DNA of 64,000 bases from an uncultured Litoreibacter sp. (GTDB lineage: Bacteria > Pseudomonadota > Alphaproteobacteria > Rhodobacterales > Rhodobacteraceae), in the NCBI GenBank assembly GCA_947501685.1, contig CANMWQ010000004.1, positions 310,001 to 374,000 on the forward strand, written 5' to 3'. A model generated the notes under the pieces. It ran no database searches and was not told the origin of the DNA. It saw only the letters and a list, made by a program, of their open reading frames with translations. The first letter of the stretch is position 1; every line of letters starts with the position of its first letter. Below, piece by piece: positions 17,278-25,349 of the stretch. A program made the translations under genes and the position numbers.

Positions 17278-18021
17278 CTAACCTGCCGTTTGCATGGCGT
17301 TGGTGGTCGCGTCCTCAATCAGCTTTAGCGCAACCTCATCGGAGAACCTGTGATCGCCGCCTTTCAGCACAATCAGCCGCATATCATCCCCCGTGGCATG
17401 GGAAATCAGCCGCAACGCGACGGACATGTCGACATCGGCATCCTCCGTGCCTTGCATCATACGCACCGGGAACGGCAGGTGCAGCGGGTCGCGCAAAACC
17501 AGATGGGAGCGGCCATCCTCGATCAGCCGTTTGGTGATAATGTAAGGCGCGCCATAGTCGGACGGCAGCGCGACCTGCCCCGCCTCCAGCTCGGCCTTTT
17601 GGGCGTCGGTGAAGCCCGCCCACATGCTGTCCTCGGTAAAGTCAGGGGCTGCGGCAATCGTCACCAATGCCGCAATCTTTTCAGGCATGCGCTTGGCCAT
17701 GAGCAACGAGATCCAGCCACCCATAGATGAACCGATCAGAATTTGCGGCCCTTCGGTCAGCTGCGTGATCGCGGCCTGCGCATCCTCGGCCCAATCGCCA
17801 ATGCAGCCATCGGTAAACGCGCCAGAGGACTCGCCATGGCCCGAATAATCGAACCGCAAAAAGGCCCTGCCCTGCGCGCGCGCCCAGGCCTCAAGATGCA
17901 CAGCCTTGGTGCCGCCCATATCGGAGTTGAACCCGCCCAAGAAGACCAGCCCCGGCTGCCTGCCTTCTGTCCGGTGATAAGCAATCTGCCGGCCCGCTTC
18001 CGTCTCTAAAATCTGCGCCAT
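17278..18021 (-). CDS. Alpha/beta hydrolase (ABHD10-like esterase)
   Basis: The start MAQILETEAGRQIAYHR at 18021 is chosen; the frame stays open upstream only by running antisense through thrS. The 247-residue protein has FLGGFNSDMGGTKA, typical of the ABHD10/YqiA-like branch, DYSGHGESSG, the nucleophile elbow IGSSMGGWISLL, and a C-terminal His in KGGDHRFSD. Mitochondrial ABHD10 is a thioesterase/esterase. No signal peptide is present, so it acts in the cytoplasm. It is probably the first gene of a five-gene minus-strand unit. Confidence 0.82.
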   Translation of the reverse strand: MAQILETEAGRQIAYHRTEGRQPGLVFLGGFNSDMGGTKAVHLEAWARAQGRAFLRFDYSGHGESSGAFTDGCIGDWAEDAQAAITQLTEGPQILIGSSMGGWISLLMAKRMPEKIAALVTIAAAPDFTEDSMWAGFTDAQKAELEAGQVALPSDYGAPYIITKRLIEDGRSHLVLRDPLHLPFPVRMMQGTEDADVDMSVALRLISHATGDDMRLIVLKGGDHRFSDEVALKLIEDATTNAMQTAG

Positions 18022-18101
18022 CCCGTCCCTCGTCTTTTGCAAGCCCAAGGATAGGCGAGCCCGTCCGCAAAGGAAATAGCGCGCACCCCGCGCGCCCGGC
18101 C

Positions 18102-18129
18102 TTGACCCGCTGCGTTTCTCCCTTAAAAA
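18102..18129 (+). promoter_or_regulatory. Candidate thrS promoter
   Basis: TTGACC and TAAAAA are separated by 16 bp about 67-94 bases upstream of the thrS ATG. The -35 is close to consensus, the -10 less so. I saw no clear T-box-like or ThrS-operator structure in the leader. Confidence 0.4.
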
Positions 18130-18195
18130 GACCCGACATATACACCCGCAACCGGGCGTTTCGTAGGCGCCAAACAGACGAGGAGACAGCCAGAC

Positions 18196-20142
18196 ATGGC
18201 CTCTATTTCCCTGACCTTTCCCGACGGCAACGCACGCGAGTTTGACACAGGGGTTACCCCCGCCGAAGTCGCCGCCTCCATCGCCAGCTCGCTTGCCAAA
18301 AAAGCCATCTCTGCAACCGTGAACGGCTCCCATCACGATCTGCAATGGCCGATCGAGGAAGACGCCTCCATCGCCATCAACACCATGAAAGATGAAGAGC
18401 CCGCGCTTGAGCTGATCCGCCACGATCTGGCTCATATCATGGCCCGCGCGGTGCAAGCCATCTGGCCCGATGTGAAGGTGACCATCGGCCCTGTGATCGC
18501 AAATGGCTGGTATTACGACTTTGATCGCGCGGAGCCGTTTACGCCCGAAGATCTGGGCGCAATTGAGAAAAAAATGAAGGAAATCATTAATCTGCGCGAC
18601 CCTGTTCGCACAGAGATTTGGGACCGCGCGCGGGCGGTGAAATTCTACGAGGACAATAACGAGCCCTATAAGGTCGAGCTGATCGAAGCCATCCCCGGCG
18701 ACGAACCCTTGCGCATGTATTGGCATGGCGATTGGCAGGATTTGTGCCGTGGCCCGCATCTGCAACATACCGGCCAGGTCCCCGCTGATGCGTTCAAGCT
18801 GATGAGCGTCGCCGGTGCCTATTGGCGCGGCGACAGCGACCGCGCCATGCTGCAACGCATCTACGGCGTGGCCTTCCAGAACAAGGAAAAACTCAAGGAA
18901 TACCTGCACTTCCTCGAAGAAGCTGAGAAACGCGACCACCGCAAACTGGGCCGCGAAATGGACCTCTACCACATGCAGGAGGAAGCCCCGGGCCAGGTCT
19001 TCTGGCACCCCAACGGCTGGACCATCTACACCGAGCTTCAAGACTACATGCGCCGCCGCCAACGCGCAGGTGGCTATGTCGAGGTGAACACCCCGCAAGT
19101 CGTCGACCGCAAGCTATGGGAGGCCTCAGGCCATTGGGAGAAATACCAGGAAAACATGTTCATCGTCGAAGTGGACGAGGAGCACGCCCGCGAAAAAGCG
19201 GTTAACGCATTGAAGCCAATGAACTGCCCCTGCCATGTGCAGGTCTACAACCAAGGCCTGAAATCCTACCGCGACCTGCCACTGCGCATGGCGGAATTTG
19301 GCTCCTGCGCCCGTTACGAGCCATCAGGCGCCTTGCACGGCATCATGCGCGTGCGCGGCTTCACCCAAGATGACGGCCACATCTTCTGCCGCGAAGACCA
19401 GATCGAGAACGAAACCGCTGTTTACATTGAGTTTTTGTCAGCCATCTACCGCGACCTCGGGTTCGAAAACTTCCGGGTGAAATTCTCTGACAGGCCAGAG
19501 ACCCGCGCAGGCTCCGACGCGGTGTGGGACAAGGCGGAAAGCGCGCTTTTGTCAGCGACACGCGCTGCCGGGATTGAGCCCGAAATGAACCCCGGCGAAG
19601 GCGCGTTTTACGGCCCCAAACTGGAATTTGTATTAACGGATGCCATCGGTCGCGACTGGCAATGCGGCACCCATCAGGTGGATTTTGTCCTGCCCGAACG
19701 GCTGGATGCCACCTATATCGGCGAAGACGGTGCCAAGCACCGCCCCGTCATGCTGCACCGCGCGGCCCTCGGCTCTTTCGAGCGTTTCATCGGTATCCTG
19801 ATCGAAGAACATTCCGGAAAACTGCCCATGTGGCTGGCCCCACGACAAGCCGTTGTGGCCTCAATCGTGTCCGACGCCGACGAGTATGTACTTGAAACCG
19901 TTGAGAAATTGAAAGCCGCTGGTATTCGGGCGGAGGCGGACACGCGCAACGAGAAGATCAACTACAAGGTGCGCGAGCATTCCGTCTCGAAAGTCCCGCT
20001 GATCCTTGCGGTTGGCAAGAAAGAAGTCGAGGACCAGACCGTCACCGTGCGGCGTCTGGGCGAAAAGCACACCAAGGTCGAACCCCTTGAGGCGCTGATC
20101 ACCGCTCTGCGCGCAGAGACCACCCCGCCCGATCTGCGTTAA
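18196..20142 (+). CDS. thrS: Threonyl-tRNA synthetase
   Basis: This is a full-length 648-residue class II synthetase. An N-terminal TGS domain (about 1-62) is followed by the editing domain with [12 protein letters not shown], then the catalytic core with [12 protein letters not shown], whose Cys is a zinc ligand, [15 protein letters not shown] as motif 2, and [15 protein letters not shown] as motif 3. The C-terminal anticodon-binding domain starts near [10 protein letters not shown]. It charges tRNA-Thr and clears mischarged Ser. GAGGAGACAG precedes the ATG. It converges on the ArsC-like gene with only three bases between the stops. Confidence 0.97.
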   Translation: MASISLTFPDGNAREFDTGVTPAEVAASIASSLAKKAISATVNGSHHDLQWPIEEDASIAINTMKDEEPALELIRHDLAHIMARAVQAIWPDVKVTIGPVIANGWYYDFDRAEPFTPEDLGAIEKKMKEIINLRDPVRTEIWDRARAVKFYEDNNEPYKVELIEAIPGDEPLRMYWHGDWQDLCRGPHLQHTGQVPADAFKLMSVAGAYWRGDSDRAMLQRIYGVAFQNKEKLKEYLHFLEEAEKRDHRKLGREMDLYHMQEEAPGQVFWHPNGWTIYTELQDYMRRRQRAGGYVEVNTPQVVDRKLWEASGHWEKYQENMFIVEVDEEHAREKAVNALKPMNCPCHVQVYNQGLKSYRDLPLRMAEFGSCARYEPSGALHGIMRVRGFTQDDGHIFCREDQIENETAVYIEFLSAIYRDLGFENFRVKFSDRPETRAGSDAVWDKAESALLSATRAAGIEPEMNPGEGAFYGPKLEFVLTDAIGRDWQCGTHQVDFVLPERLDATYIGEDGAKHRPVMLHRAALGSFERFIGILIEEHSGKLPMWLAPRQAVVASIVSDADEYVLETVEKLKAAGIRAEADTRNEKINYKVREHSVSKVPLILAVGKKEVEDQTVTVRRLGEKHTKVEPLEALITALRAETTPPDLR

Positions 20143-20145
20143 CCC

Positions 20146-20466
20146 TCAGAGCAGCGCCTGCTGCGTGTCCTTGGCCCATCCCAAATAGAGCGTTCCGTCA
20201 TCAATGACGGGGCGCTTCATCAAGGTCGGATGCGCAGCCAGAAGATCGAGCGGATTTTGCGCCCGCTCCGAGTCGTCCAATCCCCGCCACGTGGTCGAGC
20301 GGGTGTTAACCAACTTATCACCAAATGTTTCATGGAAGCGGCGCAGCAGGTCCGCGTCAAGCGGCGTGTCCCGCAAATCGACAAACGTGACCTCCCGCCC
20401 GGCCTCTTGCAACATTTTCAACGCCTTACGGCAGGTATCGCAGGCTTTTATGCCGTATAATTTCAT
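20146..20466 (-). CDS. ArsC/Spx family protein (YffB-like)
   Basis: This 106-residue thioredoxin-fold protein has MKLYGIKACDTCRKALKML at the N-terminus, with the CxxC pair at residues 9-12, and KRPVIDDGTLYLGW near the C-terminus. It belongs to the ArsC-like group of small YffB/Spx-type proteins. Family members range from arsenate reductases to RNA-polymerase-binding regulators; no ars genes are adjacent, so an arsenate role is not supported. It is convergent with thrS. Confidence 0.8.
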   Translation of the reverse strand: MKLYGIKACDTCRKALKMLQEAGREVTFVDLRDTPLDADLLRRFHETFGDKLVNTRSTTWRGLDDSERAQNPLDLLAAHPTLMKRPVIDDGTLYLGWAKDTQQALL

Positions 20467-20686
20467 CGATTTTGTCTCCGTTTCAGCGTCGTTGTGGCTC
20501 GGCCCAGTCTAGAACAAGTGCCCACAGAGAAACAGTAATCGTTGATTTTTTGCCATAATTCACTATGTGGAAACATGTGAGACAGACTTTACGGTTCGGC
20601 CTTCTTCGCTTTGCGGGTGCCTGAAGTAAGACCTGGCATACACCAAACCGCCGGATAACCTGGGCGGCACGAGAAGGAGAGACGGC

Positions 20687-20896
20687 ATGGCCACTGGCAC
20701 CGTAAAATGGTTCAACACGACCAAAGGCTTCGGCTTTATTGCACCAGATGATGGGGGCAAAGACGTTTTCGTACATATATCTGCCGTTGAACGCGCCGGG
20801 CTGACCGGGCTGCGCGACGATCAGAAAGTGCAATATGAGATGATCGAAGGGCGTGACGGCCGCCAATCTGCGGGCGATCTGGTCGCACTCGATTAG
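20687..20896 (+). CDS. Cold-shock domain protein
   Basis: This 69-residue single cold-shock domain has RNP1 KGFGFIAPDD and RNP2 VFVHISAVE, the nucleic-acid-binding beta strands of CspA proteins. It would act as an RNA chaperone in the cytoplasm. GAAGGAGAGACGGC contains a strong ribosome site. The 220-bp region upstream, between the ArsC-like gene and this start, contains AT-rich sequence suited to a promoter and a long leader, but I could not fix a -10/-35 pair. A clear terminator follows 25 bp after the stop. Confidence 0.93.
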   Translation: MATGTVKWFNTTKGFGFIAPDDGGKDVFVHISAVERAGLTGLRDDQKVQYEMIEGRDGRQSAGDLVALD

Positions 20897-20920
20897 TCCA
20901 ACCGTTACCAAGACCTGAAC

Positions 20921-20949
20921 ACGGCCTGCGTTTCGCGGGCCGTTTTTTT
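20921..20949 (+). terminator. Terminator of the cold-shock gene
   Basis: ACGGCCTGCG and CGCGGGCCGT pair over 10 bp with one G-U wobble and a TTT loop, followed by seven T's counting the last stem base. Confidence 0.9.
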
Positions 20950-20952
20950 GTG

Positions 20953-21005
20953 TTTTGTACAAAATGGGGCAAAACTTTTTGGCCCAAAACCCATTTTGTA
21001 CAAAA
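20953..21005. repeat. Paired palindromes forming a 16-bp inverted repeat
   Basis: TTTTGTACAAAATGGG (20953-20968) and its exact reverse complement (20990-21005) flank a 21-base spacer. Each arm also contains the self-complementary 12-mer TTTTGTACAAAA. The element lies between the cold-shock terminator and a small gene. It could be a double operator or a mobile palindrome. Confidence 0.8.
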
Positions 21006-21128
21006 TTTTTGGGGGCGGGGGCCGTTAACCTTTCGAACAGGTCCCACCCGCCCCCCTCCTCGCGCGGGTTTGATCACCACCCTGCCCCGGTTCGGGTTAG
21101 GTTTGGGCAGACCATGAGAGGAGCGCCT

Positions 21129-21383
21129 ATGCCCGAACTTGTCACCCTGCTTGCCATCTACTACGCCTGCGCGCTCGACGCGGCCGAAGGCACGCTAACC
21201 CAAACCCAGCGGTTTGCCTGCAACGAAACCTACCAACAAGCCAAACGCCATTTCGCGGAGGACGAGGCACTGCGTCGTCCGGGCTCCTATCTGAACCCGC
21301 ATGAGAACACGCAAGCCTATTTGCGGCTGAAGAAATGGGAACTGGAAAACGCCGAGCTGGTCGCAGAGCTGAAACCCCGCTGA
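21129..21383 (+). CDS. Small conserved-looking hypothetical protein
   Basis: This gene encodes 84 residues starting MPELVTLLAIYYACALDAAEG. GAGAGGAG lies about seven bases upstream of the ATG, which decides the start; the frame is open further back through the palindrome region but without a ribosome site. A short hydrophobic N-terminus with one Cys is followed by a charged, helical region (QQAKRHFAEDEALRR) and a helical, charged C-terminus. I do not recognise the family. The first of two 132-bp repeats begins at the base after the stop codon. Confidence 0.6.
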   Translation: MPELVTLLAIYYACALDAAEGTLTQTQRFACNETYQQAKRHFAEDEALRRPGSYLNPHENTQAYLRLKKWELENAELVAELKPR

Positions 21384-21515
21384 CCCGCAACGCATACTTA
21401 ACGTAAGGCGGCGAGCTTGGCCCCAGTCGCGACATTTCGCGCGGTGAGGAGGGTCCGTGACCTTCGCGGAAACGATCCGAGGGATCGTTTCGGTCACGGA
21501 CGGGCGGAGCCCCGG
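21384..21515. repeat. 132-bp repeat, copy A, with a long hairpin
   Basis: Copy A of a pair of direct repeats running from CCCGCAAC to GAGCCCCGGG. Inside, GTCCGTGACC (21453-21462) and GAAACGATCC (21469-21478) pair with GGATCGTTTC-GGTCACGGAC (21482-21501), giving a 20-bp stem with a TTCGCG bulge and a 3-base loop. It begins directly after the stop codon of the small upstream gene. Confidence 0.85.
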
Positions 21516-21530
21516 GGGTTGGGTTAGAGC

Positions 21531-21553
21531 GGTGGGCAGAATGCCCACCCTAC
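21531..21553. repeat. Short hairpin repeat, copy 1
   Basis: GGTGGGCA-GAA-TGCCCACC is a perfect 8-bp stem with a 3-base loop, followed by CTAC. The same 23 bases recur at 21980. It lies between the two 132-bp repeats. Confidence 0.8.
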
Positions 21554-21578
21554 GGGTGCTCAGACGACAGACCGAATG

Positions 21579-21711
21579 CCCGCAACATCTACTTAACTTA
21601 AGGCGGCTAGCTTGACCCCACTCGCGACGCTTCGCGAGATGAGGAGGGTCCGTGACCTTCGCGGAAACGATCCGGTGGATCGTTTCGGTCACGGACGGGC
21701 GGAGCCCCGGG
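21579..21711. repeat. 132-bp repeat, copy B, with the same long hairpin
   Basis: Copy B of the direct repeat begins 63 bp after the end of copy A. By eye identity to A is roughly 85-90%. The 20-bp stem is fully conserved (21648-21657 and 21664-21673 against 21677-21696), with only the loop changed to GGT. A second dyad, CTCGCGA-CGCT-TCGCGAG, is perfect here but decayed in copy A. Confidence 0.85.
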
Positions 21712-21730
21712 ACGCCATGTGACGAACCGG

Positions 21731-21799
21731 ATGTACCGGTGGGTCATGGTGATTTTGACGCTGATAGGTGTTTTGATTGCCGCCTACCGTCTCTTCTAG
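21731..21799 (+). CDS. Possible micro-protein with one membrane helix
   Basis: ATG at 21731 opens a 22-codon frame encoding MYRWVMVILTLIGVLIAAYRLF; an in-frame GTG at 21719 would add four residues. The composition is that of a single transmembrane helix with a positive N-terminus and an aromatic end, as in many bacterial micro-proteins. A very strong terminator follows 20 bp later, so a short transcript ending here is likely. There is no convincing ribosome site, so coding is uncertain. Confidence 0.35.
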   Translation: MYRWVMVILTLIGVLIAAYRLF

Positions 21800-21819
21800 G
21801 CGAATAGCCAAAAAAGAGA

Positions 21820-21857
21820 GACCCCAGCGAGATAGCAGCTCGCTGGGGTCGTTTTTT
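21820..21857 (+). terminator. Strong terminator after the micro-ORF
   Basis: GACCCCAGCGAG (21820-21831) and CTCGCTGGGGTC (21839-21850) form a perfect 12-bp stem with a 7-base loop, then G and six T's. A-rich sequence precedes the stem. No recognised gene lies just upstream except the micro-ORF. Confidence 0.9.
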
Positions 21858-21979
21858 GAGTGAAGCCTGTGGCTCCGGATGTACGAGAAGACTATAGCGC
21901 TGGGGTTACCAAATTACAAATTTGGGATGGCGGTATGGTTAATGGTGGCGGAGCGCCCCGCACCAGGGGGTGGGTCAGC

Positions 21980-22002
21980 GGTGGGCAGAATGCCCACCCT
22001 AC
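21980..22002. repeat. Short hairpin repeat, copy 2
   Basis: This is the second copy of GGTGGGCAGAATGCCCACC followed by CTAC, identical to the one at 21531. The rest of the gap from 21858 to 22084 shows no gene I can support. Confidence 0.8.
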
Positions 22003-22084
22003 ACTGGCTCCCAGGAATCGCTACGGCCGCCTCCGGCAGGTAGAACGCAAAAGTGCTAGGTAAACAAAACTACGCAAAGCTATC

Positions 22085-22795
22085 CTATGAAACTACCACG
22101 AATTCGAGCCAATTGAGTATTTCTTGAAACTTCAATGTAACAAAAGTCGCAATAGCAGCTCCTAAAAGACCAAGACCTACCGAGGCAAATTTCTGGCTCA
22201 ACCGTTTAATTCGAGAAGCTCTCTCTGGATTTAGTTCGACGTAGGTTTGCGGCACCAATCTCTTACTTAACAGCATTGCCGCCAGCATTACGGAGATAAT
22301 GAGGACTACATAGATTAGCCTTTGGCCAAACCCTGTAATCTCAGGAAGGTAAGCGACCATGAAGACTAGTAATAACTGATTGAATGTCGCCCCAATACCA
22401 TCAAAATGGAGGACCCTCGGGAGTTCAAAAGACCTTAACCGTCGTCTAATCTGGCTCACCACGCCAATAGCCCAAGCCTCATCGATACTAGTTGCCCGAA
22501 CAAAGCTCTCATCTTGTCCCAGTACAACCTGCAGCTGCCGTAAGAATCCATCACCTTCCTTAGCTTGAACAATAAGAGTAACCGAGTCCGTGCTAGCCAA
22601 GTCGTCGGGTGTTTCGGAGAACGTCTTCAGATAAAGTGTTCGCTGAGTCGGAAAACCGACAATCACCGCCACATCCTCAACGGCAAACTGGCTTGACATA
22701 AATTCAGCGATGGAAATCAACTCAGCCTTTGAAATGGAGACGAGCCCAACGCGCTCCCTGTGATTATAGATCTGTTGCTGCGTCCAACTATCCAT
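22085..22795 (-). CDS. Unknown membrane protein, AT-richer than its surroundings
   Basis: This 236-residue protein is of no family I recognise. Residues 1 to about 115 look soluble, with a mixed alpha/beta pattern (VAVIVGFPTQRTLYLK, SVTLIVQAKEGDGF). Residues 130-190 hold two or three membrane helices (NQLLLVFMVAYLPEITGF, LIYVVLIISVMLAAMLL), and a last helix (FASVGLGLLGAAIATFVTL) is near the C-terminus. The gene is clearly lower in G+C than every neighbour and uses codons such as TTA and ATA that are rare elsewhere in the window. It adjoins a repeat-rich gap. Recent acquisition is the likely reading. Confidence 0.7.
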   Translation of the reverse strand: MDSWTQQQIYNHRERVGLVSISKAELISIAEFMSSQFAVEDVAVIVGFPTQRTLYLKTFSETPDDLASTDSVTLIVQAKEGDGFLRQLQVVLGQDESFVRATSIDEAWAIGVVSQIRRRLRSFELPRVLHFDGIGATFNQLLLVFMVAYLPEITGFGQRLIYVVLIISVMLAAMLLSKRLVPQTYVELNPERASRIKRLSQKFASVGLGLLGAAIATFVTLKFQEILNWLEFVVVS

Positions 22796-22909
22796 CTCAC
22801 ACCTTCTATCATTAAATTAAAGGATCGGAATTTAGTGCGCTCTTTAACCTAGCCATCGTGCCAGCGCACAGCGCACAAAAACATGATGCGCAGATTTCAT
22901 TGAAGCCTA

Positions 22910-23836
22910 TTAGGGAATGTTCAATACCCCCTCAAACTCCCGCCATTCGCCTTTGCTCATCCCCGAATTCTCCTGCGTCACCACTTCCCCCGCCAACATC
23001 CGACGCAGGCACTCGACGCCTTTGCCCGACAGCTGGACGCCTCCCAAACGGTAGTCCTCGAACGCGCCGTAGGCGGCGGGGACCCAGTCTTTGACGACGT
23101 CGCAAATCGCATCCGCGTAAACCCTTATTTCATATTGGGCGTGTTTATCTGCACGCAGGCGCAAGAAGTGAAACAGGTTATGGAGGTCCACTTTCCAGTA
23201 CCATTGGGTGTAAATATTTGCGGGCAGGTTCATGCGGGCCAATTCGCGGGCGAGGCCTTGTTGGGCGTCGCCGTCTGAATTGGTCTCAGAGATCATCTCC
23301 TCGTAGTGATCATAGGCGCGGGTGGCGTCGTCTTGCAGGTAGCGCAGCACGCGGGCGGCTTCGTCACCTGACAGGGCCTCTCCCCGGCCTTGGTTGTTGA
23401 CGACGGATTGCGCGGCGAGGTCTTCTGGCGCGGGGATATAGAATTCGCGGTCGAGGATGGAGTAGCGGGCGGAGTATTCGTTGACGTTGGCGGTGCGGTG
23501 CCGGATCCATTGCCGGGCCACGAAGACGGGCAGTTTGACATGCAGCTTGATCTCGCACATCTCGAACGGCGTGGAATGCCAGTGGCGCATCAGATAGCGG
23601 ATCAGCCCCTCGTCATTTTGCACCGATTTGGTGCCTTTGCCGTAGCTCACGCGGGCGGCCTGACAGATTGCTGAGTCGTCGCCCATATAGTCGATGACCC
23701 GCACGAACCCGTGGTCGAGCACCGGGATGGCCTTGTAGAGATGCGCCTCCATCCCCGGCACGGTGGCGCGCAGGGTTTGGGTCTGCGTGGCGCGCAGCTC
23801 GTCGATCTCTTGGGCTTGCTCGGGGGAAATGGGCAT
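22910..23836 (-). CDS. thyX: Flavin-dependent thymidylate synthase
   Basis: The start [18 protein letters not shown] is chosen; the open frame upstream has no family similarity. The 308-residue enzyme contains the ThyX signature [15 protein letters not shown], which binds FAD and dUMP, preceded by the conserved FVARQWI. It makes dTMP from dUMP using methylene-tetrahydrofolate and NADPH, replacing ThyA. The region [16 protein letters not shown] is a typical insert of longer alphaproteobacterial ThyX. The AT-richer gene described above lies downstream on the same strand after a 114-bp gap that holds nothing I can identify. Confidence 0.95.
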   Translation of the reverse strand: MPISPEQAQEIDELRATQTQTLRATVPGMEAHLYKAIPVLDHGFVRVIDYMGDDSAICQAARVSYGKGTKSVQNDEGLIRYLMRHWHSTPFEMCEIKLHVKLPVFVARQWIRHRTANVNEYSARYSILDREFYIPAPEDLAAQSVVNNQGRGEALSGDEAARVLRYLQDDATRAYDHYEEMISETNSDGDAQQGLARELARMNLPANIYTQWYWKVDLHNLFHFLRLRADKHAQYEIRVYADAICDVVKDWVPAAYGAFEDYRLGGVQLSGKGVECLRRMLAGEVVTQENSGMSKGEWREFEGVLNIP

Positions 23837-23991
23837 TGCGGGGCCTCTTTTGGTTATGGCGTGTTTGGGTATGGCTGGCGGATTAAGCCCATATATTGCG
23901 TTTAAATGCATGGGAGGATCAAGATAAGGTAGGCACTTATCCCCAAGAGATTGCCGTTGCAGCGCGGCGGCCCGCGCGGCAATGTGCGGCC

Positions 23992-24891
23992 ATGGCAGAT
24001 TGGGGCACCCGCGCATTGGAGACCGGACTGGGCGACAGCCTGCGCGCCCGGCTGCCCGGATGGATGGCCGAAACGGTGATGTTTTTCGCCAAACAGGCCT
24101 GGGCCGCGCTGTTCGGGCTGTTGTTTCTGGCCGCACTCATGATCTCCAAAGCGGTCTGGCAAGAGACGTGGGTGATCTCGCGGTTTGATGGGCTGTTTAT
24201 CTTTGCGATCGTGACGCAGGCCTTCATGCTGTGGAGCAAGCTGGAAAGCTGGGAGGAGGCGCGGGTGATCGTGATCTTCCACCTCACCGGCACCATCATG
24301 GAGTTCTTCAAGGTCGCGCAAGGCAGCTGGTCCTACCCCGAGGAGGCCGTGATCATGATCATGGGCGTGCCGCTTTTCTCCGGGTTCATGTACGCCTCGG
24401 TGGGCTCTTACGTGGCGCGGGCCACGCGGATATTCGACATGACGTTCGCCCCCTACCCGCCCCTGTGGGTGACGTTTTTCTTCGGCGCGCTGTGCTACAT
24501 CAACTTCTTCGCGCATCACTTCACTTATGACATCCGGGTGGCGCTGTTCGCAGGCTCCGTGCTGATTTTCGGACGCACGCGGGTGTGGTTTTTCGCAGGC
24601 CGCCGCGCGCGCTGGATGCCGATGCCGCTGGCCGCCCTGATGTGCGGGCTGGTGCTGTGGGTGGCGGAATTTGTGGGCACCACGGTGACGGCCACCTGGG
24701 TCTACGCGGGCCAGGCGCGCTGGGAGACGGTGAGCTTTGCCAAGATGGGCTCGTGGTATTTGCTGCTCTACGTGGCGTTTATCACCGTGACGCTGGTCAG
24801 CCGGTCGGCCCTGATCCATCACTCCATCCGCCCGGAAGATCGTGAAGATATTATCGGAACTGAAGCTGGTCCGCAGCGTTCCGCCCTCTAG
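23992..24891 (+). CDS. DUF817 family integral membrane protein
   Basis: The start [15 protein letters not shown] is preferred; an ATG 96 bases upstream lacks a ribosome site and adds unlikely sequence. The 299-residue protein has about eight hydrophobic helices, including [38 protein letters not shown] and the acidic-aromatic GSWSYPEEA. Conserved histidines occur in [12 protein letters not shown]. It looks like the uncharacterised DUF817 family. Function is unknown. The 155-bp gap to thyX carries the divergent promoters. Confidence 0.75.
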   Translation: MADWGTRALETGLGDSLRARLPGWMAETVMFFAKQAWAALFGLLFLAALMISKAVWQETWVISRFDGLFIFAIVTQAFMLWSKLESWEEARVIVIFHLTGTIMEFFKVAQGSWSYPEEAVIMIMGVPLFSGFMYASVGSYVARATRIFDMTFAPYPPLWVTFFFGALCYINFFAHHFTYDIRVALFAGSVLIFGRTRVWFFAGRRARWMPMPLAALMCGLVLWVAEFVGTTVTATWVYAGQARWETVSFAKMGSWYLLLYVAFITVTLVSRSALIHHSIRPEDREDIIGTEAGPQRSAL

Positions 24892-24914
24892 GTTCAAGGC
24901 AAAGGAGAGCCACC

Positions 24915-25349
24915 ATGAAAGTTGAATTCCTACACACGATGTTGCGGGTCAAGGACCTCGACGCCTCGATTGCGTTTTACAAGATGCTGGGGCTGGTGGA
25001 GCGCCGCCGGACGGAGCATGAAGGCGGGCGGTTCACGCTGGTGTTTTTGTGCCCGCCTGATCAGGCAGATGGCCGCGCGGATGTGGAGCTGACCTATAAT
25101 TGGGACGGCGATGACGGGCTGCCTTCGGACAGCCGTCATTTCGGGCATCTGGCCTACCGGGTCGAGAATATTTACGAGATGTGCCAGCAGCTGATGGATG
25201 CGGGTGTGGTGATCAACCGGCCTCCGCGCGACGGGCATATGGCGTTTGTGCGCTCGCCGGACAATGTCTCCATCGAACTTTTGCAGATGGGCGACAGCCT
25301 GCCTGCGCAAGAGCCCTGGGCCTCTATGGAGAATACCGGTCATTGGTAG
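24915..25349 (+). CDS. gloA: Lactoylglutathione lyase (glyoxalase I)
   Basis: This 144-residue VOC enzyme has the GloA pattern: LHTMLRVKDLDASIAFYKMLG with a metal-ligand His, the ELTYNW segment with a metal-ligand Glu, FGHLAYRVENIYE with the second His, and a final Glu in VSIELLQ. It isomerises the methylglyoxal-glutathione adduct to S-lactoylglutathione. GGAGAGCCACC precedes the ATG. The following gene appears to begin inside its 3' end. Confidence 0.88.
   Translation: MKVEFLHTMLRVKDLDASIAFYKMLGLVERRRTEHEGGRFTLVFLCPPDQADGRADVELTYNWDGDDGLPSDSRHFGHLAYRVENIYEMCQQLMDAGVVINRPPRDGHMAFVRSPDNVSIELLQMGDSLPAQEPWASMENTGHW

Noticed and set aside
18022-19098. Long minus-strand extension of the alpha/beta hydrolase ORF
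   Set aside because: It runs antisense through thrS, which is a complete and certain gene; the hydrolase domain begins at MAQILE.
21195-21692. 165-codon minus-strand ORF across the repeats
   Set aside because: It contains the same peptide twice simply because it reads through both 132-bp repeats; no ribosome site or family.
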